A stretch of 64,000 nucleotides of DNA, from positions 2,728,001 to 2,792,000 of the forward strand of contig NZ_CP023689.1 of assembly GCF_008704715.1 (NCBI RefSeq). The letters run 5' to 3'. The position numbers and the translations under genes are program-made. This document shows, piece by piece, positions 19,984 to 29,218 of this stretch (positions within the stretch are counted from its first letter, which is position 1; every line of letters starts with the position of its first letter). The notes beneath the pieces are model-generated. The model had not been told where the DNA came from, did not search any database, and was given only the letters and a program-made list of their open reading frames with translations. The stretch is from Streptomyces chartreusis (GTDB lineage: Bacteria > Actinomycetota > Actinomycetes > Streptomycetales > Streptomycetaceae).

Positions 19984-21576
19984 CTAGACCGCCCCCGCCC
20001 CCGTCAGCGCCCGCACCTCGGTCTCCGCGTGCTTTGCCTCGTCGGGGACCTCCGCCGAGGTGACGGTGCCGAGCCAGCCCGCGACGAAGCCCAGGGGGAT
20101 CGAGACGAGGCCGGGGTTCTGGAGGGGGAAGTACTGGAAGTCGACCGCGGGGAACAGCGATTCGGGGCTGCCGGACACCACCGGCGACAGCACCACGAGG
20201 ACCACGGCCGGGATGAGCCCTCCGTACACGGACCAGACGGCTCCCCGTGTGGTGAAGCCCCGCCAGAACAGCGAGTACAGCAGCACCGGAAGGTTGGCGG
20301 ACGCGGCGACGGCGAAGGCGAGGCCCACGAGGAACGCGACGTTCATGTCGCGGGCCAGCAGTCCGAGGCCGATCGCGACCACGCCGATGCCGACGGCTGC
20401 AACGCGGGCCACGGCCACCTCACTGCGGGGCTTGGAGTTCCGGCGGCGTAGCGAGGCGTACAGGTCGTGGGCCACGGAGGCCGATGACGAGAGTGTGATG
20501 CCGGCGACCACGGCGAGGATCGTGGCGAAGGCGATGGCGGCGACCACGGCGAACAGAACCGTTCCACCGGTGGAGTCCGCGCCGCCGCCGAGGTCGAGGG
20601 CGAGGAGCGGTACGGCCGTGTTCCCGGCCGCGTTCGACCCGCGTACCGCCTCGGGGCCGACGATCGCCGCCGCGCCGAACCCGAGGACGATCGTCATCAG
20701 GTAGAAGCCGCCGATGAGCCCGATCGCCCAGACCACCGAACGCCGGGCCGCACGGGCGGTGGGCACGGTGTAGAAGCGGGACAGGATGTGCGGCAGCCCG
20801 GCGGTGCCCAGCACGAGGGCGAGACCGAGGCTGATGAAGTCGAAGCGGGCGGTCCAGTCGCCGCCGTACTTCAGGCCGGGCGCGAGGAACGCGTCCCCGT
20901 GGCCGCTGCGTTCGGCCGCCGTGAGCAGCAGTTGGTCGAAGTCGCCGTGGAAGCGCAGCAGGACGAGCACGGTCAACGCGACGGTGCCGCCGAGCAGCAG
21001 GACCGATTTGACGATCTGGATCCAGGTGGTGGCCCGCATCCCTCCCAACGACACATAGATCACCATGAGCGCGCCGACGCCGATGACGGTCCAGGACTGC
21101 GCCGCCTCGCCCTTGCCCCCGAGCAGCAGCGCGACCAGCGTGCCCGCGCCCACCATCTGCGCCACCAGATACAGAACGGACACGGTGACCGAGGAAGTTC
21201 CCGCCGCGATCCGCACGGGCCGCTCGCTCATCCGAGAGGCGACCACGTCGGCGAGCGTGAACCGCCCGCAGTTGCGCACCAGTTCGGCGACGAGGAACAG
21301 CACGACGAGCCAGGCCACGAGGAAGCCCACCGAGTACAGCAGCCCGTCGTAGCCGAAGAGGGCGATGAGGCCGGAGATGCCGAGGAAGGAGGCGGCGGAC
21401 ATGTAGTCGCCGGCGATGGCAAAACCATTCTCCGCGGGCGTGAAGAGCCGGCCGCCCGCGTAGAACTCCTCGGCGGAGCCACGCCGGTTGCGGCTCACCC
21501 AGGTGGTGATCCCGAGCGTGATCGCGACGAACGCACTGAAGAGCAGCAGCGACAGCGTCTGATGGTCGACCGTCAC
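19984..21576 (-). CDS. Cation/acetate symporter, solute:sodium symporter family
   Basis: A 530-aa membrane protein with about 13 hydrophobic helices. RRGSAEEFYAGGRLFTPAENGFAIAGDYMSAASFLG is characteristic of ActP-like SSS transporters (sodium-driven acetate or short monocarboxylate uptake). Its GTG overlaps the TGA of the upstream DUF485 gene (GTGA); the DUF485-ActP pairing is very common. It converges on the CitA/CitB-type two-component system. The exact substrate is inferred from the family. Confidence 0.92.
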   Translation of the reverse strand: MTVDHQTLSLLLFSAFVAITLGITTWVSRNRRGSAEEFYAGGRLFTPAENGFAIAGDYMSAASFLGISGLIALFGYDGLLYSVGFLVAWLVVLFLVAELVRNCGRFTLADVVASRMSERPVRIAAGTSSVTVSVLYLVAQMVGAGTLVALLLGGKGEAAQSWTVIGVGALMVIYVSLGGMRATTWIQIVKSVLLLGGTVALTVLVLLRFHGDFDQLLLTAAERSGHGDAFLAPGLKYGGDWTARFDFISLGLALVLGTAGLPHILSRFYTVPTARAARRSVVWAIGLIGGFYLMTIVLGFGAAAIVGPEAVRGSNAAGNTAVPLLALDLGGGADSTGGTVLFAVVAAIAFATILAVVAGITLSSSASVAHDLYASLRRRNSKPRSEVAVARVAAVGIGVVAIGLGLLARDMNVAFLVGLAFAVAASANLPVLLYSLFWRGFTTRGAVWSVYGGLIPAVVLVVLSPVVSGSPESLFPAVDFQYFPLQNPGLVSIPLGFVAGWLGTVTSAEVPDEAKHAETEVRALTGAGAV

Positions 21577-22040
21577 GCGGCACCGCCCTTCGCGACGCGC
21601 GTCAACTCCTGGGTGTCCCAGCGCAATTCGAGCGCCGCGCGGTCCCGGCGCAGGCGCGCGTGACGGGCGTAGGCCCAGGTCAGCAGGAAGGTCGTGAGGA
21701 ACTGCCCGAGCCCGGCGAGCATCGCGACGTTCACGGCGCCCATGACGGGGCGGGCCATCAGCCCCGGTGCGGTCGTGGCCGCCACCACGTACGCCACGTA
21801 CCAGGAGAGGAACACGACGACCGCCGGCACCACGAACCGCCGGTAGCGGCTGCGCACTTCGCGGAAGGCGGCGCTGCGCTGCACCTCCAGGTACACATCA
21901 CCGGCGGGAGGCGGGGCGGCTTCGGGGGCGCCCGGAGCGTCCGACTCCCCCCATCCGGAGGCGAGGGCGTCGTACCAGGGATCGTCGTACCGCGCACCTG
22001 TGGCTTCGCGGGGACGACCATCGCTTGAGTGCATGCCCAA
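21573..22040 (-). CDS. DUF485 domain membrane protein
   Basis: A 155-aa protein with a charged N-terminal tail (about 50 residues) and two transmembrane helices (VVPAVVVFLSWYVAYVVAA and VNVAMLAGLGQFLTTFLLTWAYA). This is the DUF485 layout that almost always precedes an acetate symporter and is thought to be an accessory subunit. The start could be either of two ATGs 6 bp apart. It is translationally coupled to the symporter. Confidence 0.88.
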   Translation of the reverse strand: MGMHSSDGRPREATGARYDDPWYDALASGWGESDAPGAPEAAPPPAGDVYLEVQRSAAFREVRSRYRRFVVPAVVVFLSWYVAYVVAATTAPGLMARPVMGAVNVAMLAGLGQFLTTFLLTWAYARHARLRRDRAALELRWDTQELTRVAKGGAA

Positions 22041-22282
22041 GCATGGACAGAACGGAAAGATCGCCGACCCGGCTTCTCCGCCCGCTTCACCCCATCAGGT
22101 GATTCAAACCGGAAGGACCAGGCAAGTCGGTAAATGTTCCCTGCACCCGCCGACGACGGTCGACCCCCACAGGGGCCACCCGCACCCGCCGGCGAAAGCA
22201 GCACGGGCGGTGCGGGTGGGAACCCAAAAAACAGCCGAAGGCGAAGCCGAGGCCGAAACCCCGGCCCAAGCCGAGCGCAGCG

Positions 22283-24406
22283 CTACGCGTCGATACGCGA
22301 CCGGTCCAGCGTCGCCGCCGAGCTGGAGATGAACTCCTTGCGCGGCGCCACGTCGTTGCCCATCAGCAGATCGAAGACCCGCTCAGCGGCCTCCAGATCG
22401 GTCAGACTGATCCGCCGCAGCGTCCGATGCCGCGGATCCATCGTCGTCTCGGCCAGCTGGTCGGCGTCCATCTCGCCCAGACCCTTGTAGCGCTGGATGG
22501 TGTCCTTGTAGCGCACACCCTTGCTCTGGAACTCCATGAGCTTGTCACGCAGCTCGCGGTCCGAGTACGTGTACACGTACTTGTCCTGCCCCTTCTTGGG
22601 CTGGACGAGCTCGATCCGGTGCAGCGGGGGCACGGCCGCGAACACCCGGCCCGCCTCGATCATCGGCCGCATGTAGCGCTGGAACAGCGTCAGCAGCAGC
22701 GTCCGGATGTGGGAGCCGTCGACGTCGGCGTCGGTCATCATGATGATCTTGCCGTAGCGGGCGGCGTCGATGTCGAAGGTCCGGCCGGACCCCGCTCCTA
22801 TGACCTGGATGATCGCGCCGCACTCGGCGTTCTTGAGCATGTCGGTCACGGACGACTTCTGGACGTTGAGGATCTTGCCGCGGATCGGCAGCAGCGCCTG
22901 GAACTCGGAGTTCCGGGCGAGCTTGGCGGTGCCGAGCGCGGAGTCTCCCTCGACGATGAACAGCTCGCTGCGGTCGACGTCGTCGCTGCGGCAGTCGGCG
23001 AGCTTGGCGGGGAGCGACGAGGACTCCAGGGCCGTCTTGCGGCGCTGCGCGTCCTTGTGCTGGCGGGCGGCGATGCGCGTACGGGCCGCCGCGACGGCCT
23101 TTTCGAGCACCACGCGCGCCTGTGCCGCCGCGTCCCGCTTGGTGGACGTCAGGAACGCCTTGAGCTCCTTGGCGATCACCGTGTTCACGATGCGCCGGGC
23201 CGCCGAGGTGCCGAGGACCTCCTTGGTCTGGCCCTCGAACTGCGGCTCGGCGAGCCGGACGGTGACGACCGCGGTCAGGCCCTCCAGGGCGTCGTCCTTG
23301 ACGATGTCGTCCTCGGCGACGCGCAGCATCTTCTTGGTGCGCAGGACCTCGTTCATGGTGGCGGCGACGGCCGTCTCGAAGCCCGCGACGTGGGTGCCGC
23401 CCTTGGGGGTGGCGATGATGTTCACGAACGACTTCAGGGTCGTGTCGTAGCCCGTGCCCCAGCGCATGGCGACGTCGACGACGAGCTCGCGGGTGACCTG
23501 GGTCGGCGTCATCTGGCCGTGCTCGTCCAGGACCGGGACCGTCTCCTTGAAGGTGCCCTGACCGGTGAAGCGGAGGACGTCGCAGACGGGCTTGTCGGTG
23601 GCCAGGTACTCGCAGAACTCGCTGATCCCGCCGTCGAAGCGGAAGGACTCCTCGCCCTTGCTGCCGCCGTCGCCGAGGCCGAATTCGTCGCGGACGACGA
23701 TGGTCAGGCCGGGCACCAGGAACGCGGTCTGGCGGGCGCGCTGGTGGAGGTTCTCCAGGGAGAGCTTGGCGTCCTTGAGGAAGATCTGGCGGTCGGCCCA
23801 GTACCGCACGCGCGTGCCGTTGCGCGTCTTGGGGATCTTCTTGGTCTTGCGCAGGCCGCTCTTGGCCTCGAACTTCGCGTCGGGGCCGTCGGTGGCGAAG
23901 GCCCCGGGGACACCGCGCCGGAAGCTGATGGCGTGGGTGTGACCGCTGCGGTCCACCTCGACGTCCAGCCGCGCGGACAGGGCGTTCACCACGGAGGCGC
24001 CCACGCCGTGCAGACCGCCGGAGGCGGCGTAGGAGCCGCCGCCGAACTTGCCGCCGGCGTGCAGCTTGGTCATCACGACCTCGACGCCGGACATGCCGGT
24101 CTTGGGCTCGACGTCGACCGGGATGCCCCGGCCGTTGTCGCGGACCTCCACGGACCCGTCGTCGTGCAGGATCACCTCGATGTGATCGCAGTAGCCGCCG
24201 AGGGCCTCGTCGACGGAGTTGTCGATGATCTCCCACAGGCAGTGCATAAGACCGCGGCTGTCGGTCGACCCGATGTACATACCCGGGCGCTTGCGCACGG
24301 CCTCGAGGCCCTCGAGGACGAGCAGGTGCCGCGCGGTGTAGTTGGAACCGTCCCGGTCTGCTCCTGCCAGCAGCGCTGTGGACGGCACGGACGTCTCGGC
24401 GGTCAC
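22283..24406 (-). CDS. parE: DNA topoisomerase IV subunit B
   Basis: A 707-aa GHKL-ATPase topoisomerase subunit. Motifs: KRPGMYIGST, EIIDNSVDEALGG (ATP-binding Asn), DNGRGIPVD, GLHGVGASVVNALS, then the TOPRIM EGDSALGTAKLARN and MTDADVDGSHIRTLLL. The start is GTG with GAGGAG about 6 nt upstream. It partners the ParC encoded about 9.5 kb to the left; parC and parE are unlinked, as is typical in Streptomyces. Confidence 0.94.
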   Translation of the reverse strand: MTAETSVPSTALLAGADRDGSNYTARHLLVLEGLEAVRKRPGMYIGSTDSRGLMHCLWEIIDNSVDEALGGYCDHIEVILHDDGSVEVRDNGRGIPVDVEPKTGMSGVEVVMTKLHAGGKFGGGSYAASGGLHGVGASVVNALSARLDVEVDRSGHTHAISFRRGVPGAFATDGPDAKFEAKSGLRKTKKIPKTRNGTRVRYWADRQIFLKDAKLSLENLHQRARQTAFLVPGLTIVVRDEFGLGDGGSKGEESFRFDGGISEFCEYLATDKPVCDVLRFTGQGTFKETVPVLDEHGQMTPTQVTRELVVDVAMRWGTGYDTTLKSFVNIIATPKGGTHVAGFETAVAATMNEVLRTKKMLRVAEDDIVKDDALEGLTAVVTVRLAEPQFEGQTKEVLGTSAARRIVNTVIAKELKAFLTSTKRDAAAQARVVLEKAVAAARTRIAARQHKDAQRRKTALESSSLPAKLADCRSDDVDRSELFIVEGDSALGTAKLARNSEFQALLPIRGKILNVQKSSVTDMLKNAECGAIIQVIGAGSGRTFDIDAARYGKIIMMTDADVDGSHIRTLLLTLFQRYMRPMIEAGRVFAAVPPLHRIELVQPKKGQDKYVYTYSDRELRDKLMEFQSKGVRYKDTIQRYKGLGEMDADQLAETTMDPRHRTLRRISLTDLEAAERVFDLLMGNDVAPRKEFISSSAATLDRSRIDA

Positions 24407-24851
24407 GCGGTTCGCTCCTCGCTGAATTTCAGGTTGCGCCCTGGTGGGTAAGGGCGCGGCTTCGGTCGCCGTCAAGAGGGTACCGAGGCCTGGTAGAGCC
24501 GTTGTAACGCCACCCTCGTACGAAACACAGACTAGTCCACGGTCGCATAGGTGTTCGATCCCTCTATGGGGTGAAGTACATATCACGTTCCCTTCCAGGC
24601 ATGAACCATTTAGGCTCCGGGCACGTCCTCATGAACAAACCGGCAAGCCAGCCGGGTGGGACCGACCTTGACCAACAGCGCGAAACCGTAAGCAAGACAC
24701 CGACGCAATACGGCACATTCGCCGCCAAGCCGGCAGCAGCCGGCCGCCTCCAAAAAATTTCTCTCTGGGTGAAGCCACGAGCGGGAACGTTTTGGGGCTG
24801 GTTGGATGTTGACCCTGGTACGACAGCTCGTCGAGCTAGAGAAGAGGCGAC
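24407..24851. other. Divergent intergenic region between parE and the DUF7455 gene
   Basis: These 445 bp include an AT-rich patch near 24750 (CTCCAAAAAATTTCTC) and GTTGACCCTGGTACGAC near 24810, which could hold the promoter of the DUF7455 gene. No good -10 hexamer at standard spacing was found. No gene is credible here. Confidence 0.5.
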
Positions 24852-25082
24852 GTGACTACTGTTCTGACCCCCGCGAGCCCGCTGACGGCCGCTGACCGCT
24901 GCGACCGTTGCGGCGCCCAGGCGTACGTGCGCGTCGTCCTGCTCAGCGGCGGAGAGCTGCTCTTCTGCGCCCACCACGGTCGCAAGTTCGAGCCGGAACT
25001 CAAGAAGATCGCCGCTGAGATACAGGACGAGACGGAGCGGCTTACGTCCGTTCCCGCATCGGCGTCCGAAGAAGAGCGCTGA
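24852..25082 (+). CDS. DUF7455 zinc-ribbon-like small protein
   Basis: A 76-aa acidic protein starting at GTG after AGAAGAGGCG. CDRCGAQAYVRVVL and LLFCAHHGRKFEPEL give a CxxC...CxHH arrangement that could hold one zinc. The family is highly conserved in Streptomyces beside hrdB and parE; no function is established. A strong terminator follows. Confidence 0.85.
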   Translation: MTTVLTPASPLTAADRCDRCGAQAYVRVVLLSGGELLFCAHHGRKFEPELKKIAAEIQDETERLTSVPASASEEER

Positions 25083-25129
25083 CACCTCGCAACAAACGAC
25101 GAGCCAGCTTCCGGCACAGGCCGGTCGAC

Positions 25130-25163
25130 GGGCGGCCGCCCCTGACATCAGGGACGGCCGCCC
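25130..25163. terminator. Terminator between the DUF7455 gene and the trypsin-like protease gene
   Basis: GGGCGGCCGCCCCTGA pairs with TCAGGGACGGCCGCCC around a 2-nt centre with one mismatch. It lies between convergent genes and can serve both strands. Confidence 0.82.
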
Positions 25164-25196
25164 GCGCTCATATCCCGCTCGTATCCCCGCGAGGCC

Positions 25197-26054
25197 TCAG
25201 CCGCCCGCCGCGGACTCCTGCGCCCCGGCCCGCGAGCCCATGGCCCGCACGATGTCGGACACCCGCGTGTAGACGCCGGGGCTGCCCGCACGGCCGCACC
25301 CGTTCCCCCAGGACACGAGCCCGATCAGCTTCCCCTGGGCGACCAGCGGCCCTCCGCTGTCCCCCTGGCAGGCGTCCCTGCCACCCGTCCGCTCCCCCGC
25401 GCAGAGCATGCTGCCGGCCATGTACCTGCCGTCACCACCGCCCGGATACGCCTGGCTGCACAGCGCGTCGGGCAGCACGTGCACCCGCGCCGCCCGCAGC
25501 CCCCGCGGATAGTCGCCCGCGCCCGTGACGTCCCCCCACCCGTAGACCAGCGCTGGCGTCCCCGGCACATAGGCAGGGTCGCCGGGACCGGCCATCCCGA
25601 TCACCGCACTGGCGGGAAGGGCCTGCGACAGACTCACCACGGCGAAGTCGCCGCTGTTGCTGTCCTCGTCGTAGTCAGGGTTCACCCAGGCGCCCCGGAC
25701 GGGAATCTCGTGCCCCGAGCCCGACAGCAGGTCCGAGCGACCGGTGATGACCTTGAAGTCGCGCACCTGTTCCGGCGCCGACCCGAGGACCCCCTCGCTC
25801 AGGCAGTGGGCCGCGGTCAGCACGGTGGTCCGGCCGACCGCCACACCTACGCAGAACTGACCGGCCCGCGTACCCCCGAACCGGTCACGGCTGGACAGCG
25901 CCACGGTCCAGGGGCTGTCGGACACATCGACCGGGAACCCACCTACGACGACGCTGTCGGCGGCCGCGGGGGCTGCGGTCGCCAGCGGTACGGCGGTCGC
26001 CACTGCCGCCATAACCAGCGGCCGGGCCAGCGCCCGGGCAAAGGGACGACGCAT
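25197..26054 (-). CDS. Secreted trypsin-like serine protease (S1)
   Basis: A 285-aa chymotrypsin-fold protease. The Sec signal peptide is MRRPFARALARPLVMAAVAT through APAAADS. The triad is complete: His in VLTAAHCLS, Asp in SGDFAVVSLS, Ser in CQGDSGGPL. The Asp in RDACQGDSGG is the S1-pocket residue of trypsins and predicts cleavage after Lys or Arg. No obvious propeptide is present; the mature N-terminus may be VVVGGFPV. The start is chosen for the GAGGAG ribosome site. Confidence 0.93.
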   Translation of the reverse strand: MRRPFARALARPLVMAAVATAVPLATAAPAAADSVVVGGFPVDVSDSPWTVALSSRDRFGGTRAGQFCVGVAVGRTTVLTAAHCLSEGVLGSAPEQVRDFKVITGRSDLLSGSGHEIPVRGAWVNPDYDEDSNSGDFAVVSLSQALPASAVIGMAGPGDPAYVPGTPALVYGWGDVTGAGDYPRGLRAARVHVLPDALCSQAYPGGGDGRYMAGSMLCAGERTGGRDACQGDSGGPLVAQGKLIGLVSWGNGCGRAGSPGVYTRVSDIVRAMGSRAGAQESAAGG

Positions 26055-26132
26055 GGCGCTCCTCACTCTCGGGTGGTCATGGGAAACCCAGAGTGAGTCA
26101 GCCCGCCGCACCCCGCACCCGCGGGCAAACGC

Positions 26133-26165
26133 AAAGGCCCGGCCCCACTCGGGGACCGGGCCTTT
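26133..26165 (-). terminator. Terminator of hrdB
   Basis: AAAGGCCCGG and CCGGGCCTTT form a 10-bp perfect stem, 31 bp after the hrdB stop on the minus strand. Confidence 0.85.
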
Positions 26166-26196
26166 CGCGTCGTGAAACGCGTGGTGCGTGTGCGAC

Positions 26197-27741
26197 TTAG
26201 TCGAGGTAGTCGCGCAGCACCTGCGAGCGCGACGGGTGGCGCAGCTTCGACATGGTCTTCGACTCGATCTGGCGGATGCGCTCACGCGTCACGCCGTAGA
26301 CCTTGCCGATCTCGTCGAGGGTCTTCGGCTGACCGTCGGTGAGGCCGAAGCGCATGGAGACCACGCCCGCCTCGCGCTCGGACAGGGTGTCGAGGACCGA
26401 GTGCAGCTGCTCCTGGAGGAGCGTGAAGCTGACGGCGTCGGCCGGGACGACGGCCTCGGAGTCCTCGATGAGGTCACCGAACTCGCTGTCGCCGTCCTCG
26501 CCCAGCGGGGTGTGCAGGGAGATGGGCTCGCGGCCGTACTTCTGGACCTCGATGACCTTCTCGGGGGTCATGTCGAGTTCCTTGGCCAGCTCCTCCGGGG
26601 TGGGCTCGCGGCCCAGGTCCTGGAGCATCTGGCGCTGCACGCGGGCGAGCTTGTTGATGACCTCGACCATGTGCACCGGGATACGGATGGTGCGGGCCTG
26701 GTCGGCCATGGCGCGGGTGATCGCCTGACGGATCCACCAGGTGGCGTACGTGGAGAACTTGTAGCCCTTGGTGTAGTCGAACTTCTCGACCGCGCGGATC
26801 AGACCGAGGTTGCCCTCCTGGATGAGGTCCAGGAAGAGCATGCCGCGGCCGGTGTAGCGCTTGGCCAGGGAGACCACGAGGCGGAGGTTGGCCTCCAGCA
26901 GGTGGTTCTTGGCGCGGCGGCCGTCCTCGGCGATGATCTCCAGCTCGCGCTTCAGCTTCGGGGCGAGCTTGTCGGCGTTGGCGAGCTTGTCCTCGGCGAA
27001 CAGACCGGCCTCGATGCGCTTGGCGAGTTCGACCTCCTGCTCGGCGTTGAGCAGCGGGACCTTACCGATCTGCTTGAGGTAGTCCTTGACCGGGTCGGCG
27101 GTGGCACCGGCGGCGGCGACCTGCTGCGCGGGCGCGTCGTCCTCGTCCTCGTCGGAGAGCACGAAACCGGCGCTCTCGGCACCCTCGGGCTCGTCGCCGG
27201 CCTTGCCGCCGGGCGCCGCCTCTTCGAGACCCTCGTCCTCGGGAAGCTCGGCGTCGTCCTTCTTGGCGGTCGTCTTCTTGGCAGCGGTCTTCTTGGCTGC
27301 CGTCGTCTTCTTCGCCGCAGTCTTCTTGGCGGTCGTCTTCTTGGCGGCGGCCTTCTTCGCGGGGGCCTCGTCCTCGACGGCGGGTTCGGCGGTGGGCGCC
27401 GCGGGCGTGGCGGTGGCGGTGGCCTTCTTGGCGGTCACCGTCTTGGCCGCGACCGTCTTGGTGGCGGTGCGCTTGGCCGGACTCTTCGCTGCGACGCTCT
27501 TTCGGGTGCGCTTGGGCTCCGCGGCACTGACCATCAGCGTCACACCCTCTTCCTCGAGGATCTGGTTGAGGCTGCGCAGTACGTTCTTCCACTGAGTGGC
27601 CGGAATCTGGTCGGCTTCGAAGGCCCGACGCACATCGTCGCCGGCGATCTGCCCCTCAGCCTTTCCCCGCTCGATAAGAGCCATGACAGAGACGGACTCG
27701 GCGATCTCCGGCGGGAGCGTACGGGATGTGCTGGCCGACAC
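26197..27741 (-). CDS. hrdB: Principal RNA polymerase sigma factor HrdB
   Basis: A 514-aa group 1 sigma-70. Region 1.1 is at the N-terminus ([20 protein letters not shown]). A long Lys/Ala/Thr-rich tract (about residues 75-165, repeated AAKKTTAKK) and an acidic block precede region 1.2 ([16 protein letters not shown]). Region 2 contains [19 protein letters not shown] and [18 protein letters not shown]; region 4 contains [21 protein letters not shown]. These are the essential vegetative sigma hallmarks. The start is GTG (VSASTSRT) with AGAGG just upstream. It is read after whiH on the same strand, separated by a strong terminator. Confidence 0.97.
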   Translation of the reverse strand: MSASTSRTLPPEIAESVSVMALIERGKAEGQIAGDDVRRAFEADQIPATQWKNVLRSLNQILEEEGVTLMVSAAEPKRTRKSVAAKSPAKRTATKTVAAKTVTAKKATATATPAAPTAEPAVEDEAPAKKAAAKKTTAKKTAAKKTTAAKKTAAKKTTAKKDDAELPEDEGLEEAAPGGKAGDEPEGAESAGFVLSDEDEDDAPAQQVAAAGATADPVKDYLKQIGKVPLLNAEQEVELAKRIEAGLFAEDKLANADKLAPKLKRELEIIAEDGRRAKNHLLEANLRLVVSLAKRYTGRGMLFLDLIQEGNLGLIRAVEKFDYTKGYKFSTYATWWIRQAITRAMADQARTIRIPVHMVEVINKLARVQRQMLQDLGREPTPEELAKELDMTPEKVIEVQKYGREPISLHTPLGEDGDSEFGDLIEDSEAVVPADAVSFTLLQEQLHSVLDTLSEREAGVVSMRFGLTDGQPKTLDEIGKVYGVTRERIRQIESKTMSKLRHPSRSQVLRDYLD

Positions 27742-28167
27742 GAACAACCTCTCGGAACGTTGGAAAACGGCTTCCGGCCCCGTCCACTACGGACAGGAGC
27801 CGACCACCGGCCTGGGGATTGGACCGACGGTGCGGGCGGGGGCCGGGAAGATTCACAGCGCCTGAAACGGCGTCCGTATTCCCTCCGCGGCTGTCACCTC
27901 TTAGGTCATCGCGCTGTTTCCCCGAGTGTTACGCCCAATCTGCGTGGCCCGAGTCACATCCCGTAACCGATCAAAAGCATGCAGACACGGACAGAACCGG
28001 TCGCCAGCTGCTTCGACCAAGCACTGTACGGCGTTTCCACCGCCCCTCGCACCGTCGGACCCGCAGGATCCGCGCGGGATCCTGCGGGTCCGACGGGAGG
28101 GGGCTGCGCAGACCGGGAGCGCCACAGGAGGGGGAGGCGCCCCTGGCCGCGTCACCCTGGCGCGCGG
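27742..28167 (-). promoter_or_regulatory. hrdB promoter region and long leader
   Basis: There are 426 bp between hrdB and the end of whiH. The half next to hrdB must hold its promoter; in Streptomyces hrdB transcription is known to depend partly on the ECF sigma ShbA. On the minus strand GGGCGTAACACTCGGGG near 27930 could be a -35-type element, but I cannot assign a -10 with confidence. The distal half contains the whiH terminator. Confidence 0.45.
28052..28096 (-). terminator. Perfect 20-bp inverted repeat after whiH
   Basis: CCGTCGGACCCGCAGGATCC is followed by 5 nt (GCGCG) and its exact reverse complement. It lies 72 bp after the whiH stop and about 310 bp upstream of hrdB. There is no T tract, which is normal for Streptomyces. 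It should shield hrdB from whiH read-through. Confidence 0.85.
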
Positions 28168-29055
28168 TCAGTGCTCGCGGGGTGCGGGCACCACGCGCTC
28201 CACCTCGGGATGGACCGTGAGCAGCTGACGCATGGCGTTCTCGGCCGCCGCCCCGTCGCCGGTGGCGAGGGCGTCGACGATCCTGCTGTGCAGTGTCAGC
28301 GAGGTCTCGTTCGGCCGGTCACAGCCGGTCACGGGGCCGCCGGAGACCTGGAGGGCGGCCGAGACGATCCCGGAGAGGTGCTCCAGCATGCGGTTGCCGG
28401 CGACCTGGATGAGCAGCGAGTGGAACTCGGTGTCGGCGCGGGAGAAGGTGAGGACGTCACCCTGCCCCATCGCATGGCTCATGATCTCGACCATGTCGGC
28501 GAGCCGCTGCTGAACGTCGTCGCGCCCGTGCCCGGCGGCGAGGCGGGCGGCGAGCGGCTCGATCGTCCAGCGCAGCTCGCTCAGCTCCCGGCGCTGGTCG
28601 TCGCGCTGCGGTCCGAAGGCCCGCCACTCGATGATGTCCGGGTCGAGGAGGTTCCAGTCACTGACGGGGCGCACGCGCGTGCCGACGTTCGGGCGCGCGC
28701 TGACCAGGCCCTTGGCCTCCAGTACGCGCAGCGACTCGCGGACGACGGTGCGGGAGACCTCGAAACGCTGGCCGATCTCCTCCGGGACCAGCGGGCGGTC
28801 GGCGCCCAGGTCTCCGGAGACGATCATCTGGCCGAGCTGTTGGACGAGTTGGCCGTGCAGCCCGCGTCCGCGGCTGCCCGCGGCGCGTCGGCCGACACGG
28901 CCCAGTTCCGGCTCAGCGCTGTCCCAGGCGGGGACTCCGACGCGGTCGGCGACGGAGGCCTCGGCGTAGGGGTAGCGGTCGAGATCGCCCGGGCCGGCAA
29001 GACCGGAGTCGGCGGCGCGGGCGGCGGTCATCATGGTGTGCGCAAGGGTACTCAC
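28168..29055 (-). CDS. whiH: Sporulation regulator WhiH (GntR family)
   Basis: A 295-aa GntR/FCD regulator. The winged helix is LVPEEIGQRFEVSRTVVRESLRVLEAKGL, preceded by an extended N-terminal arm (about 90 residues) and followed by an FCD domain. Length, position next to hrdB and N-terminus (VSTLAHTMMTAARAADSGL) match S. coelicolor WhiH, required for sporulation septation and dependent on sigma WhiG. The GTG start has AAAGGA 5 nt upstream. Two palindromes and a WhiG-like -10 lie in the leader. Confidence 0.93.
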   Translation of the reverse strand: MSTLAHTMMTAARAADSGLAGPGDLDRYPYAEASVADRVGVPAWDSAEPELGRVGRRAAGSRGRGLHGQLVQQLGQMIVSGDLGADRPLVPEEIGQRFEVSRTVVRESLRVLEAKGLVSARPNVGTRVRPVSDWNLLDPDIIEWRAFGPQRDDQRRELSELRWTIEPLAARLAAGHGRDDVQQRLADMVEIMSHAMGQGDVLTFSRADTEFHSLLIQVAGNRMLEHLSGIVSAALQVSGGPVTGCDRPNETSLTLHSRIVDALATGDGAAAENAMRQLLTVHPEVERVVPAPREH

Positions 29056-29075
29056 GGTTCCTTTGTCGGCGGTCT

Positions 29076-29092
29076 CCTCAACTCCCTTGAGG
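29076..29092. promoter_or_regulatory. Palindrome in the whiH leader, proximal
   Basis: CCTCAACTCCCTTGAGG is a 6-5-6 perfect inverted repeat about 20 bp upstream of the whiH start. It could be an operator, possibly autoregulatory, or a leader RNA hairpin. Confidence 0.4.
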
Positions 29093-29115
29093 TCTTTGGT
29101 GAAAAGCACACGAAA

Positions 29116-29131
29116 GGGTGATCGCTCACCC
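29116..29131. promoter_or_regulatory. Palindrome in the whiH leader, distal, candidate operator
   Basis: GGGTGATCGCTCACCC is a perfect 6-4-6 palindrome starting about 17 bp downstream of the WhiG-like -10, close to the expected transcription start. That is a typical position for a repressor site; autoregulation by WhiH is inference. Confidence 0.45.
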
Positions 29132-29147
29132 CGTCGCAATTGACGCC

Positions 29148-29154
29148 TTATCGG
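29148..29154 (-). promoter_or_regulatory. Candidate sigma-WhiG -10 element of whiH
   Basis: On the minus strand the sequence reads TCCGATAAGG, close to the WhiG/FliA-type -10 GCCGATAA. whiH is a known WhiG target in S. coelicolor. The -35 is not well matched: AAAG occurs, but only about 11-12 bp upstream rather than about 15. Confidence 0.5.
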
Positions 29155-29218
29155 AAAGAAATGGGCTTTCCCCGGGGAGTTGCGAGCACGACAGGTCGGG
29201 GAACGCCACGGACGGTCG

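Noticed and set aside
22427-24451. Long open frame on the plus strand opposite parE
   Set aside because: Antisense shadow of parE, no motif, no ribosome site.
24800-24851. TTGACC as -35 of the DUF7455 gene promoter
   Set aside because: No TANNNT-like -10 at 16-19 bp; the nearest TAGAGA is 22 bp away.
27742-27960. Specific hrdB -35/-10 assignment
   Set aside because: Several weak hexamers occur, but none at a convincing spacing; only the region is annotated.
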